The notes under the pieces: generated by a model
The model's database searches: none
Told to the model about the DNA's origin: nothing
The model's input: only the letters and a program-made list of their open reading frames with translations
From: Burkholderia lata
GTDB taxonomy: Bacteria; Pseudomonadota; Gammaproteobacteria; Burkholderiales; Burkholderiaceae
Length of the DNA: 64,000 nucleotides
Assembly: GCF_000012945.1 (NCBI RefSeq)
Contig: NC_007511.1
Coordinates: forward strand, 868,001 to 932,000
Direction of reading: 5' to 3'
Made by a program: the position numbers and the translations under genes
Part shown: positions 24,676 through 33,651 of the stretch, piece by piece
Layout: each line of letters begins with the position of its first letter
How positions within the stretch are numbered: the first letter of the stretch is position 1

Positions 24676-25254
24676 ATGCTCGTCCTGATTCTCGGTTTAG
24701 CGATCTTCCTCGGTGTGCACTCGATCCGGATCGTCGCGGACGGCTGGCGGTCAGCGATGATCGAGCGGATCGGCGAGAAAGGCTGGAAGGGCCCCTATGC
24801 GATCGCATCGATCATCGGCTTCGTGCTGATCATCTGGGGTTACGGCATCGCGCGCCAGGGCGCGACGCTGCTGTGGGTGTCGCCCGTCGGCGTACGCCAC
24901 CTCACCGGCATGCTGACCGCCATCGCATTCGTGCTGATCGCCGCGTCCTACGTGCCCGGCAACCGCATCAAGACGCTCGTCGGCCATCCGATGGTGGCCG
25001 GCGTGGCGGTATGGGCGATCGCGCACCTGCTCGCGAACGGCACGCTGCACGCAGTCGTGCTGTTCGGCGCGTTCTTCGTGTGGGCGCTCGTCGATTTCGT
25101 CGTGTGGCGTGCGCGCGACCGCCGCGATGGCGTGCGCTATCCGGCGGGCAGGCTGTCGGGCGACGTCGTGGCGATCGTGGCCGGGCTCGTCGTGTGGGCC
25201 GTCTTCGCGCTGTTCCTGCACGGCTGGCTGATCGGCGTGCGGCCGTTCGGCTGA
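24676..25254 (+). CDS. nnrU: NnrU-family membrane protein
   Basis: A 192-residue protein with about six membrane helices. LGLAIFLGVHSIRIVADGWR and WKGPYAIASIIGFVLIIWGY, then NRIKTLVGHPMVAGVAVWAIAHLLANGTL, are the family hallmarks; the conserved His and the H-P pair suggest a haem- or metal-linked role. In denitrifiers NnrU is needed for nitrite/NO reductase expression or assembly, but many non-denitrifiers keep it. No denitrification genes are nearby. Confidence 0.8.
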   Translation: MLVLILGLAIFLGVHSIRIVADGWRSAMIERIGEKGWKGPYAIASIIGFVLIIWGYGIARQGATLLWVSPVGVRHLTGMLTAIAFVLIAASYVPGNRIKTLVGHPMVAGVAVWAIAHLLANGTLHAVVLFGAFFVWALVDFVVWRARDRRDGVRYPAGRLSGDVVAIVAGLVVWAVFALFLHGWLIGVRPFG

Positions 25255-25264
25255 ACGGCAGAGA

Positions 25265-25344
25265 AGTTGAACGACCGAGCAGTTGAACGACCGAGCAGTT
25301 GAGCGACCGAGCAGTTGAGCGACTGAGCAGTTGAGCGACTGAGC
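25265..25344. repeat. Five tandem copies of a 16-bp unit
   Basis: The unit AGTTGAACGACCGAGC repeats from 25265, 25281, 25297, 25313 and 25329. The first two copies are identical, later ones carry AAC to AGC and CCG to CTG changes. It sits between the convergent nnrU and permease genes. It is short and regular enough to vary in copy number between strains, so it may serve as a typing marker. Confidence 0.9.
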
Positions 25345-25385
25345 GGCGGCCTGCCGGCGCGCCGCTCGCCCGCCCGGGGCAACGG

Positions 25386-26765
25386 TCAGCGCACCTTCGC
25401 GCCGGCCGTATCGCCGAGTTGCACCGGCTTGCGGCGCACGAAATATGCCGCGACGATCGCAAGCGCGGTCAATACCGTGAACCAGAACTGGAAGCGCGAA
25501 TCCGGGTTGAACGCCTGCGAGCCGAGCACGGCGACCAGCGCCAGCAGTGCGATCCAGTTCGACACCGGATAAAACCACGCGCGGAACGCCTGCGGATCGC
25601 GTGGTGCGTGCTTCTCCTGCCGGCGCATCGCGAAGTGCGCGACGATGATGAAGATCCACACGATCATCACGAACGCGCCGCTGCTCTTCGCGAGCATCAG
25701 GAACAGGTCGCCGCCGCTCACGAAGTGAATGCCGAGGATCGACACGCAGATCGCCAGGCACAGCACGAGCGCGTTCATCGGCACGCCTTTCGCGTTGGTC
25801 CGGCCGAACATCGCGGGCGCGTGGCCGCGCTGGCTGAGCGAGAACAGCATGCGCGAGTTCGAGAACAGGAACGAGTTCATCACCGACATGAACGACACGA
25901 ACAGCACGAGCTTCATCGCGACGGCCGCGCTCGTGAAGCCCGCCATGCTGAACAGCGACACGTACGGCGATTTCAGGTTGGCCTTGTCGGTCCACGGCAT
26001 GCACAGGATCAGGATCGACACCGAGCCGACGTAGAACACCATCACGCGCACGATCACGCTCTTGATCGCGCGGATTACGTTCTTGCTCGGGTTCTCGGAT
26101 TCGCCCGCCGCAACGGCCGCGATTTCGCTGCCGCCGAGCGAGAAGATCACGACCATCACGCCGGCGAGCACCGGCGAAATGCCGTTCGGCATGAAGCCGC
26201 CGTGATCCGTCAGGTTGATGAGCCCCGGTGCGGGAATGCGCGGCTGGAAGCCGAGCAGGATCGATGCGCCGAGCGCCATGAAGATGATGATCGTCGTCAC
26301 CTTCGCGAACGACAGCCAGTATTCGGCTTCACCGAACGAGCGCACCGAGTACGCGTTGCTCGCGATCAGCGTGACGAGCATGAACAGCGCGCCGCCCCAC
26401 ACGGGCAGCCACGGCAGGAAATCGTGGAGGATCGCGCCGAGCAGGATCGCCTCGACGGTGATCGTCATCATCGACTTGAACCAGTACAGCCAGCCGACCG
26501 CGAAGCCGGCCCATTCGCCGAGATAGCTGCTCGCGTAGGTGGAGAACGATCCGCTGTCGGGATTGCGGGAGGCCATTTCGCCGAGCATGAACATGACCAG
26601 CGTGACGATCACGCCGCCGATCAGGTACGACAGGATCGCAGCGGGGCCCGCGGTCGCGATGATGGCGCCGGAGCCGACGAACAGGCCCGCGCCGATCACG
26701 CCGCCAAGCGCGATCATCGTGATGTGCCGTTGCTTGAGGCTTTGCCTCAACGAGTTGTCCTGCAT
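25386..26765 (-). CDS. Amino acid permease (APC, GABA/basic amino acid type)
   Basis: A 459-residue carrier with 12 predicted helices and the AAT-family signature at its start (LKQRHITMIALGGVIGAGLF, then GSGAIIATAGPAAILSYLIG, and GEMASRNPDSGSFSTYASSY). The GSEIAAVAAGESENPSK loop matches GabP/ProY-type permeases of the Proteobacteria. Proton-coupled uptake of an amino acid is likely; the exact substrate (GABA, proline, histidine or others) is not clear. AGAGG lies about 6 bases before the ATG. Confidence 0.85.
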   Translation of the reverse strand: MQDNSLRQSLKQRHITMIALGGVIGAGLFVGSGAIIATAGPAAILSYLIGGVIVTLVMFMLGEMASRNPDSGSFSTYASSYLGEWAGFAVGWLYWFKSMMTITVEAILLGAILHDFLPWLPVWGGALFMLVTLIASNAYSVRSFGEAEYWLSFAKVTTIIIFMALGASILLGFQPRIPAPGLINLTDHGGFMPNGISPVLAGVMVVIFSLGGSEIAAVAAGESENPSKNVIRAIKSVIVRVMVFYVGSVSILILCMPWTDKANLKSPYVSLFSMAGFTSAAVAMKLVLFVSFMSVMNSFLFSNSRMLFSLSQRGHAPAMFGRTNAKGVPMNALVLCLAICVSILGIHFVSGGDLFLMLAKSSGAFVMIVWIFIIVAHFAMRRQEKHAPRDPQAFRAWFYPVSNWIALLALVAVLGSQAFNPDSRFQFWFTVLTALAIVAAYFVRRKPVQLGDTAGAKVR

Positions 26766-27185
26766 CTCCTACCTCTAGTTATTGTTGGCCCGTTGGCCGG
26801 GAACGCATCGGGCAGCGCGGCGGCAGGCGTTCTGCCGCCGCAAGGGGCGCCGATGTCGAGGGAGCGTGTGTGACGCGATGTGCCGGGCCGCCGGCGGTGA
26901 ATCGGAATGGCGGCTGCGAAGTGCCGGTCGGTGCCCGCGAGAGGGCGATGACGACGGCAACACCGGATTGTGGGCGGACACCGCCGTCACCGCAAACGAG
27001 ATATGCGAAAGATGTCTTGCGGTTTGCTCATCAATTGCCGGTTCGTCCATGCCCGCGTCGGCATGAACTACATGACGGCGCGGCGATGGGAGCGGCGCCG
27101 GTCTCCCGATATCGTTGTTTCCACGCGGCAACGTCTTCAAGTTCGACGATCGCCGCGTCGACGACAACGCTTCATGGAGACACGA
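26766..27185. other. Divergent intergenic region upstream of the Rieske operon
   Basis: These 420 bases separate the permease and Rieske genes, which are divergent. I see no gene, strong promoter or repeat. The Rieske gene has an in-frame ATG at 27174, but GGAG before ATG 27186 favours the later start. Confidence 0.5.
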
Positions 27186-28241
27186 ATGACGCATACCCAG
27201 GTCGTGCCGTTGACTCGGTCACGCGCGCCGGTTCCGCCCCGCCATTGCACGTTCGACGTGCGCGATTGGGAAATCCTGAGCCGCTACTGGCATCCGGTCG
27301 CGTTCGCGACCGAGGTGGGCGATCGTCCGCTTGCCGTGACGCTGCTCGACGAACGCATCGTGCTGTTCCGGTCCGGCGGCGCCATCGTCGCGGCACGGGA
27401 CGTATGTCCGCACCGCGGCGCGCCGCTGAGCCGCGGCTGGGTGGTCGAAGATCGGCTCGTGTGCCCGTATCACGGCCTCGAATACGCGGCGGACGGCAAG
27501 TGCGTGCGCATTCCGTCGCAGCCCGACGGCCCGATTCCGGAGCGCCTGTGCCTGACCACCTATGCGGCGCAGCAGGCCTACGGGCTCGTATGGGTGTCGC
27601 TGGGCGGCGGCGAGCTGCCGCTGCCGGATTTCCCCGCGTGGAATGCGGAAGGCTTCCAGCAGATCCTGCCGCCGTCGATCGACATTCGCGCGTCGGCCGG
27701 CCGGCAGACGGAAGGCTTCATCGACGTCGCGCACTTCGCATGGATTCATCACGAGAGCTTTGCCGACCGCCGCAATCCGGTCGTGCCGCAATACTCGGTG
27801 GAGCGGCGCGAGAACGGCCTGCATGCGGAATATGTGAGCACGGTCAGCAACTTCCCGAAGTCGATGCAGCATCGCGCACCCGAGGGCTTTCTGTGGCGGC
27901 GCGTGTTCGAAGTCGACGTGCCGTTCTTCGCGCGCCTCACCGTGCATTTTCCGGAAGGCGGCCGGCTCGCGATCCTGAACGCGGCCAGCCCGGTTTCCGC
28001 CCGCCTGACGCGCCTGTTCGTGCCGATCGCGCGCAACTTCGATCACGACCTGCCGCTCGACGACGTCTATGAATTCAATCGCCAGGTATTCGAGGAAGAT
28101 CGCGAGATCGTCGAGCAGCAGTGCCCGGAGGACTTGCCGATCGACCGTTCGCACGAAGCGCCGATCCTGGCCGATCGCTCGTCCGGTGCATACCGGCGCG
28201 CGCTCGGCGAGATCGGGCTCGGTCAGTCTTATGCGCGCTGA
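27186..28241 (+). CDS. Rieske-type non-haem iron oxygenase
   Basis: A 351-residue protein with an N-terminal Rieske [2Fe-2S] domain (C74-P-H76 and C93-P-Y-H96) and a C-terminal catalytic domain with the E-G-F-I-D180-V-A-H183-F-A-W-I-H188 iron triad. Length fits one-component-alpha oxygenases (hydroxylases, demethylases, N-oxygenases), not the larger ring dioxygenases. GGAG before ATG 27186 supports the start. The two downstream genes encode a rubredoxin and its reductase, so the electron supply seems to be NAD(P)H-flavoprotein-rubredoxin, an unusual partner set for a Rieske enzyme. Substrate unknown. Confidence 0.88.
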   Translation: MTHTQVVPLTRSRAPVPPRHCTFDVRDWEILSRYWHPVAFATEVGDRPLAVTLLDERIVLFRSGGAIVAARDVCPHRGAPLSRGWVVEDRLVCPYHGLEYAADGKCVRIPSQPDGPIPERLCLTTYAAQQAYGLVWVSLGGGELPLPDFPAWNAEGFQQILPPSIDIRASAGRQTEGFIDVAHFAWIHHESFADRRNPVVPQYSVERRENGLHAEYVSTVSNFPKSMQHRAPEGFLWRRVFEVDVPFFARLTVHFPEGGRLAILNAASPVSARLTRLFVPIARNFDHDLPLDDVYEFNRQVFEEDREIVEQQCPEDLPIDRSHEAPILADRSSGAYRRALGEIGLGQSYAR

Positions 28242-28260
28242 GCGGCGCACGGGAGCCATG

Positions 28261-28431
28261 ATGAAGATCTGGGAATGCGTGATCTGCGGGTTTCGATACG
28301 ACGAGGCCGAAGGCCTGCCGCAGCACGGGATCGCGGCCGGCACGCGCTGGGAAGACGTGCCGGACGACTGGATGTGTCCGGACTGCGCGACCGGCAAGCA
28401 CGATTTCGACATGCAGGTGGTGGTGGCATGA
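28261..28431 (+). CDS. Rubredoxin
   Basis: A 56-residue rubredoxin with its Fe(Cys)4 site at C6-x-x-C9 and C39-x-x-C42, and the conserved W-E-C-V-I-C-G-F-R-Y-D-E-A-E-G, PDDWMCPDC segments. It carries single electrons. It starts 19 bases after the Rieske gene, with GGGAG five bases before ATG 28261; the ATG at 28258 is too close to that site. Its stop overlaps the reductase start (ATGA). Confidence 0.93.
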   Translation: MKIWECVICGFRYDEAEGLPQHGIAAGTRWEDVPDDWMCPDCATGKHDFDMQVVVA

Positions 28432-29618
28432 GCACGAACGAAACGTCTGGCAGCCGCGGCGATCCGGTCGTCATCGTCGGCACGGGCCTCGCGGGTTATA
28501 CGGTTGCACGCGAATGGCGCAAGCTCGACGGCGACACGCCGCTCGTGATGATCAGCCGCGACGACGGCAGCTTCTATTCGAAGCCGGCGCTGTCGAACGC
28601 GCTCGCGCAACGCAAGACGCCCGAGCAGCTCGCGATGTCCGATGCGCGGACGATGGCGGAACAGCTGCGCGCAACCATCCGGACACACTGCGCGGTGCGG
28701 CGGATCTGCGCCGACGAACATGAGATCGTGCTCGACGACGGGAGTACGCAGCGTTATCGCGCGCTCGTCCTGGCGACCGGTGCCGACGCGCGGCGCGTGC
28801 CCTGCGAAGGCGACGGCGCGGCCGACGTGCTGTCGATCAACGACCTGGCCGACTATGCGCGGTTTCGCGGCGGGCTGCGCGACTGCCGCTCGGTCGCGCT
28901 GCTCGGCGCGGGGCTGATCGGTTGCGAGTTCGCGAACGACCTGGTCGCGGCGGGGCTGACCGTGACCGTGATCGACCCCGCCGACGCGCCGCTGTCGCGA
29001 CTGCTGCCGACGGAGGCCGGCCGCGTGTTCGGACATGCGCTGAGCGACGCGGGCGTGCATCTGCGGCTCGGCACGGGCGTGCGCTCGATCGCGCGTCTCG
29101 CACGCGGGTACCGGCTCGCGCTGACGGACGGCGGGCACCTCGAGGCCGACCTCGTGATATCGGCGATCGGGCTCGTGCCGAGAGTGGCACTGGCGCGGGA
29201 CGCGGGGCTCGACGTCGCGGACGGCATCGTGACCGACGCGTGGTGCCGCACGAGCGCACCGGACATCTTCGCGCTCGGCGACTGCGCGGCGATCGAAGGG
29301 CGGGTGCGGCCGTATGTGTTGCCGATCATGCACGCGGCACGCGCACTCGCGCAGTGCCTGCACGGCACGCCGACACGCGTGGCGTTTCCGGTGATGCCGA
29401 TCGTCGTCAAGACGCCGGCGATCCCCGCTGTGGTCGTCGCGGCGGACAGTGGAGGCCGCTGGACTACGGAGGTGGGCGTGGGTGACGCGCCGCGCGCGAC
29501 GCGTGCGCTCTGCGCCGATCCCGATTCCGGGCGCATCACGGGTTTCGCACTGCTCGATGCGGCAACGGCGGAAAAAGCCGCGCTGCTGAAGACGATGGCC
29601 GGTGACGCAGCGAAATAG
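28428..29618 (+). CDS. FAD-dependent reductase (rubredoxin reductase-like)
   Basis: A 396-residue pyridine-nucleotide-disulfide-type oxidoreductase. FAD is bound by VVIVGTGLAGYTVAREW near residue 14, NAD(P)H by VALLGAGLIGCEFANDLV near residue 155, and the second FAD motif TSAPDIFALGDCAAIEG lies near residue 275. It resembles the rubredoxin reductases of alkane systems. A four-base overlap with the rubredoxin gene shows translational coupling; a strong terminator follows about 125 bases downstream. Confidence 0.88.
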   Translation: MSTNETSGSRGDPVVIVGTGLAGYTVAREWRKLDGDTPLVMISRDDGSFYSKPALSNALAQRKTPEQLAMSDARTMAEQLRATIRTHCAVRRICADEHEIVLDDGSTQRYRALVLATGADARRVPCEGDGAADVLSINDLADYARFRGGLRDCRSVALLGAGLIGCEFANDLVAAGLTVTVIDPADAPLSRLLPTEAGRVFGHALSDAGVHLRLGTGVRSIARLARGYRLALTDGGHLEADLVISAIGLVPRVALARDAGLDVADGIVTDAWCRTSAPDIFALGDCAAIEGRVRPYVLPIMHAARALAQCLHGTPTRVAFPVMPIVVKTPAIPAVVVAADSGGRWTTEVGVGDAPRATRALCADPDSGRITGFALLDAATAEKAALLKTMAGDAAK

Positions 29619-29744
29619 CCTGCGGCCCGCGTCGATCCCGACATGGCGCCTTTCCAGATGCGCCATCGACAGGCAGCTTCCTTGCTGACCGACTCCTGTC
29701 GCGGACGCGACCCGCACGCTGCATGCGGGGCCGTCCGTTCATTG

Positions 29745-29771
29745 CCGCGAGCCTTGGCTCGCGGCTTTTTT
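29745..29771 (+). terminator. Intrinsic terminator of the Rieske operon
   Basis: CCGCGAGCC (29745-29753) and GGCTCGCGG (29756-29764) form a perfect stem with a two-base TT loop (loop effectively 4), followed by C and six T residues at 29766-29771. It follows the reductase gene by about 125 bases, and the LysR gene on the other strand ends just after it at 29777. Confidence 0.88.
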
Positions 29772-29776
29772 GCGTT

Positions 29777-30718
29777 TCAATGCGGGCGGCGCGCGATTTC
29801 CGGCACCAGTTTCTTCGCGACGCCGGACACGAGGCGCCGCAACCAGACGGCGGCCGCGCTGCGATGCGTGCGGTCGTGCCAGAGCTGGTAGTAGGTCAAC
29901 GCCTGCGGCTCGCACGGAATCGGTTCGATGCGCAACGGCAGCAGGCTGCAGAAGTGCGTCGCGAGCGTGCGCGTCGTCGTGAACAACAGGTTCGAGCGCA
30001 TCAGCACGTAAGGCGCCATGCCGAAATAGGGCATCGTCGTCGTGACGTTTCTCGACAGGCCGCCGCGCGCGAGTTCCCGGTCGATGGTGCCGAGCCCGGT
30101 CGCGTGATGGGTCGTCACGCCGAGATGGTCGGCTTCGCGGTAGACGTCCGCGGTGAGCTGGCCGCGCCGGATTCGATGGTCGTCCCGCATCACGCACACG
30201 AGATCGTCGCGACACAGCGGCTGCAGATGCAGTTGCTGCGGTGGCGTGCTCCAGTTGCCGACCGCCAGGTCGAGCGAGCCGCTTTCCAGCGCGTGTTCGT
30301 ATCCGCCGTCCACGGTCATCAGGTGCTGGAACTCGATACGCGCGCCCGGCGCCTCGTGCTTGAACGCGTCGACGATCGCGGGCAGGAAGAACACGTCGAG
30401 ATAGTCGGGGGAGCCGATCCGGAAGGTGCGGTGCGTCGTGGCGGGATCGAACGTGCTGGCCGGGTTCAGCACGGCGGCGATGCCGGCGAGCGCCTGGTCG
30501 AGCGGCTCGACGAGCGTCATCGCGTGACTGGTCGGCACCATCCGGCTGCCGCTTCGCACCAGCAGCGGATCGCCGGTGATCGCGCGCAGCCGGCGCAACG
30601 CGACGCTGATGGTTGGTTGCGATTGTCCGAGCAACTCGGCGGTTCGCGAGACGCTCGATTCGGTGATGAGCGTGTGAAGGATCTTCAGAAGATGCGCGTC
30701 GATGACGTATCGGGACAT
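29777..30718 (-). CDS. LysR-family transcriptional regulator
   Basis: A 313-residue LTTR with the HTH in the first 65 residues (MSRYVIDAHLLKILHTLITE, then SSVSRTAELLGQSQPTISVALRRLR) and a periplasmic-binding-like effector domain. ATG 30718 places the HTH at the N-terminus. Its wording resembles the NodD/LinR subgroup (LLVRSGSRMVPTSHAM). It converges on the Rieske operon, so it may control it although the geometry is not the usual divergent one. Ligand unknown. Confidence 0.88.
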   Translation of the reverse strand: MSRYVIDAHLLKILHTLITESSVSRTAELLGQSQPTISVALRRLRAITGDPLLVRSGSRMVPTSHAMTLVEPLDQALAGIAAVLNPASTFDPATTHRTFRIGSPDYLDVFFLPAIVDAFKHEAPGARIEFQHLMTVDGGYEHALESGSLDLAVGNWSTPPQQLHLQPLCRDDLVCVMRDDHRIRRGQLTADVYREADHLGVTTHHATGLGTIDRELARGGLSRNVTTTMPYFGMAPYVLMRSNLLFTTTRTLATHFCSLLPLRIEPIPCEPQALTYYQLWHDRTHRSAAAVWLRRLVSGVAKKLVPEIARRPH

Positions 30719-30945
30719 GCGGGCTGCCGGTGGGGATATCGTGACCCGATGTATACGTAGCGATATTTCGGTCGTCAATCGAGCGGATATCCGGAGCCGC
30801 GCGAGCGGCCTTGCGCGGCGGACTTCATAACCGATCGGATATCGCGTCTATGTCCGTGCCGTCATGGCCCCGGAATGGCTGCCGGTGCGGCGCGAGTGGC
30901 GTCAGTGGCACGAATGGCACGAATGGCACGCGCGACGCGTTCGCG

Positions 30946-31683
30946 TCAGATCGGCTTGACGAACAGCCCGACGGTCAGCACCGCGCCGATGCAGACGATC
31001 CCGATCCGCAGCACGCGTTCGTTCACGCGATGCAGCGCCCACGTGCCGAGCAGCCCGCCGACGATTGCGCCGCCGCCGAGCGCGAGCGCCTTGCCCCAGT
31101 GCAGGTGCGGCGATGTCAGGAACAGCACGACGGCCGATGCGTTCATCACGCCCGCGAGCGCGTTCTTCGTCGACATCGCGTGGCGCGGCGACAGGCCGGC
31201 CATCGTCAGCACGGCCATCATCAGGAAGCCGAGCCCGCCGCCGAAGTAGCCGCCGTAGATCGCGATCATGAACTGCGAGAGCGCGGCGGGGACGGTGCCG
31301 AGGTGGGCCGAGCCTTCGCTCGGCTTGCGGAAAAAACTGCCCCACGCGAACACGATCGTCGCGAACAGCACGAGCCACGGCACGAGGCGCGAGAAGATCG
31401 ACGAAGGCGTTTTCAGCAACAGCAGCCCGCCGAGCGCACCGCCGACCACGCTGATGAAGAACATCGCGCGAAACGACAGCTTGCCGACGCCGCGCACCAT
31501 GTTGCGGCTCGCCCAGCCGGTCGTGACCTGCGCGGGAAACAGCGCGACCGTCGACGTGATGTTCGCCGCGAGCGGCGACATGCCCGACACGATCAGCGCG
31601 GGCAGCGTGACGAACGAGCCGCCGCCGGCGAGGGTGTTCTGCAGTCCGGCCCAGAGGCCGGCGAGGATGACGAGAGCGAGCAT
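30946..31683 (-). CDS. TauE/SafE-family membrane permease
   Basis: A 245-residue membrane protein with about eight helices. LAGLWAGLQNTLAGGGSFVT and SPLAANITSTVALFPAQVTTGW are the first TauE repeat; GGYFGGGLGFLMMAVLTMAG with MSTKNALAGVMNASAV is the second. Members move organosulfonates, sulfite or similar anions, or are of unknown substrate. ATG 31683 fits the domain start but has no obvious ribosome-binding site; the preceding 600 bases contain no other gene. Confidence 0.85.
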   Translation of the reverse strand: MLALVILAGLWAGLQNTLAGGGSFVTLPALIVSGMSPLAANITSTVALFPAQVTTGWASRNMVRGVGKLSFRAMFFISVVGGALGGLLLLKTPSSIFSRLVPWLVLFATIVFAWGSFFRKPSEGSAHLGTVPAALSQFMIAIYGGYFGGGLGFLMMAVLTMAGLSPRHAMSTKNALAGVMNASAVVLFLTSPHLHWGKALALGGGAIVGGLLGTWALHRVNERVLRIGIVCIGAVLTVGLFVKPI

Positions 31684-32307
31684 CGGAGCGGGAGCGGAAG
31701 GTGACGGGGTTTGCCTGCCGGAGGCGGGCAGGCGCGGCGAACGCCCGATGGTAATGCAGGACGGCAGGCGGCGTGAACTGGTGCGATTGCGGTGTCGTGG
31801 CGGGCCTTCCCGGCCGGCGCAGGCGACGGTGCCGGACTGCCCGCGACCAAGGTCGATGACGGCCCGGGCAGCCGGACGGGCGGTCTTACGACGTCGCGCG
31901 GCCAATGTCGGATTGTCGAACGGTGCGCGCGAAATAGACTGGTTGATGAGCGGCGGGAAAGAACCGGCAGGGTTGGGGGTCAGCCGGCGTCCGGTGCGCT
32001 CGGGAACGCAGTTCCTGTTGACGGGTTCGATTCCGGCCACGCGGTGCCGGCGCGTCGGAATCGGGCCGCCTTTCCTCGGGGGACACGCATGGGCGCCGGC
32101 GGGCGAACAGGCGACCGGGTGTCGATCGCGGCCACGCGACGGCGCTTCGTTGCCGTTGCTCCGCCGTATCGGCGGAGCAAATGAATGTCGCAGTCGGGAT
32201 GGTACGGTGCGTGTGCCACGCGATCGTACGATCGCCGTTGCTCGAACGCCTTGCGAGCGTCAGCCGTTGGCTGGTCGTCGCGGGCGAACGGGCGTGAGAG
32301 AACAACC
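31684..32307. other. Divergent intergenic region, 624 bases, no gene seen
   Basis: The spacer between the divergent permease and beta-helix genes is long for this genome. Several frames overlap on both strands, all with atypical composition and no ribosome-binding sites. No terminator, repeat or RNA gene is evident. It might hold promoters for both genes or a small RNA that I cannot recognise. Confidence 0.5.
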
Positions 32308-33603
32308 ATGAAAAAATCGTTTCGAGGGGTCGGTCCGAGTACGGCCGTCTGCCTGATCTGCACCGCATGTTTTGCCGCATCGCCGGCGGCCGCCTACACG
32401 CCGGGCGGCACGCGTCATGCGCATCCGTCGCGCAGTGCGCAGGGTCTTCCGACCGTGACCGTCCAGCCGACGGCGAACGGCGGCGACCAGGCCGACGCGC
32501 TGCAGGCCGCGTTCGATGCATTGCAGCCGGGCCAGCACCTCGTGCTCGCGCCGGGACGCTACGTCGTCGGCCGGTCGCTGACGGTGTCCAGAACGAACGT
32601 CGTGATCTCGGGCTATGGCGCGACGCTGGTCGCGACCAACCCGACCGATCAGACCATCGTGATGAGCGGCAGCGGTTCGACGCTCGTCGGCGTCACGCTG
32701 GTCGGCACGGGTACGACGCGGCTGACGACGCCCGCATCGACGAAGGTCGAGGTGACGGGCACCGGCGTCCAGGTGCTCGGCGTGACGATCCAGGGGGGCG
32801 CCAGCGCAGGGATCTTCATATTCGGCGGCAGCAACGTGGCGATCGTGGGCAACACCGTGCAGGCGACGCTGGCCGACGGCATCCACACCACCTATGGCTC
32901 GACCAACGTGCTGGTGCGCGGCAACACGGTGAAGGACACCGGCGACGACATGATCGCCGTCGTCAGCTATCAGGGCGACGGCCGTCTCAACGCCAACGTG
33001 CTGATCGACGGGAATACGGTGTCGGGCAACTACTGGGGGCGCGGCATCTCCGTGGTCGGCGGGCGGACCGTGACGATTTCGAACAACACCGTCAGCGGCG
33101 TTCAGAAGGCGGCCGGCATCCTGATCGCGCAGGAGGATGGCTGGAACACCTACGGCGTGTCGGACGTGGTGATCGAGAACAACGTCGTCAGCGCGATTCA
33201 GGACGGCACGAATGCGAACAATGGCCTGCAGCCGACCCAGCAGGCCGCGATCGAGCTCGATACCTGGTCGGGGACGGTGTCGTATGTCGTCGTGAAGGGC
33301 AACCGCGTATCGGGCTCGGGCTATGCCGGCTTCCGGGCGTTGGGGAACGTCTGCCATTTCGCGGTGGCCGACACGACACTTGCGTCGATCGCCGGCACGC
33401 CGGTGTCGCTGCTGACGAACAACTGCCCGGCCGCCGACATCGTCGCCTACGGTAATTCGCTGGGCGGCGTCGCGCTGGCGCCGCCGGTCGGCGCGTCGCC
33501 GTCCGGGACGATTCCGGCCGGCGGCGCGGTGACGTCGGGGATGCCGGCGGTGCGCACGAGCCTGATGCAGGCGAATGGCGCGCTCGCGCCGGCACGGAAC
33601 TGA
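32308..33603 (+). CDS. Secreted right-handed beta-helix protein
   Basis: A 431-residue exported protein. The signal peptide MKKSFRGVGPSTAVCLICTA and the following CFAASPAAAYT end near residue 29. A parallel beta-helix follows, shown by repeated NVVISGYG, NVAIVGNTVQATLADGIHT, NVLVRGNTVKDTGDDMIAVV and TVTISNNTVSGVQKAAGILI rungs with G-N-T-V turns. Pectate-lyase/PbH1 proteins of this kind act on polysaccharides or bind surfaces. A Ser/Pro/Gly-rich C-terminus ends the protein. GAGAGAAC precedes the ATG. Catalytic residues cannot be assigned. Confidence 0.8.
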   Translation: MKKSFRGVGPSTAVCLICTACFAASPAAAYTPGGTRHAHPSRSAQGLPTVTVQPTANGGDQADALQAAFDALQPGQHLVLAPGRYVVGRSLTVSRTNVVISGYGATLVATNPTDQTIVMSGSGSTLVGVTLVGTGTTRLTTPASTKVEVTGTGVQVLGVTIQGGASAGIFIFGGSNVAIVGNTVQATLADGIHTTYGSTNVLVRGNTVKDTGDDMIAVVSYQGDGRLNANVLIDGNTVSGNYWGRGISVVGGRTVTISNNTVSGVQKAAGILIAQEDGWNTYGVSDVVIENNVVSAIQDGTNANNGLQPTQQAAIELDTWSGTVSYVVVKGNRVSGSGYAGFRALGNVCHFAVADTTLASIAGTPVSLLTNNCPAADIVAYGNSLGGVALAPPVGASPSGTIPAGGAVTSGMPAVRTSLMQANGALAPARN

Positions 33604-33651
33604 CGATGTTCGCGATGCGCTGCCGGCCGTGCGATCGAACGGGGCGCTGCG

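Noticed and set aside
27219..29717. 832-residue minus-strand frame opposite the Rieske operon
   Set aside because: Shadow of three genes with intact cofactor motifs; no ribosome-binding site or domain.
30901..30932. Short triplicate of GGCACGAAT between LysR and TauE genes
   Set aside because: Only three imperfect units of ten bases; too short to claim as a functional repeat.
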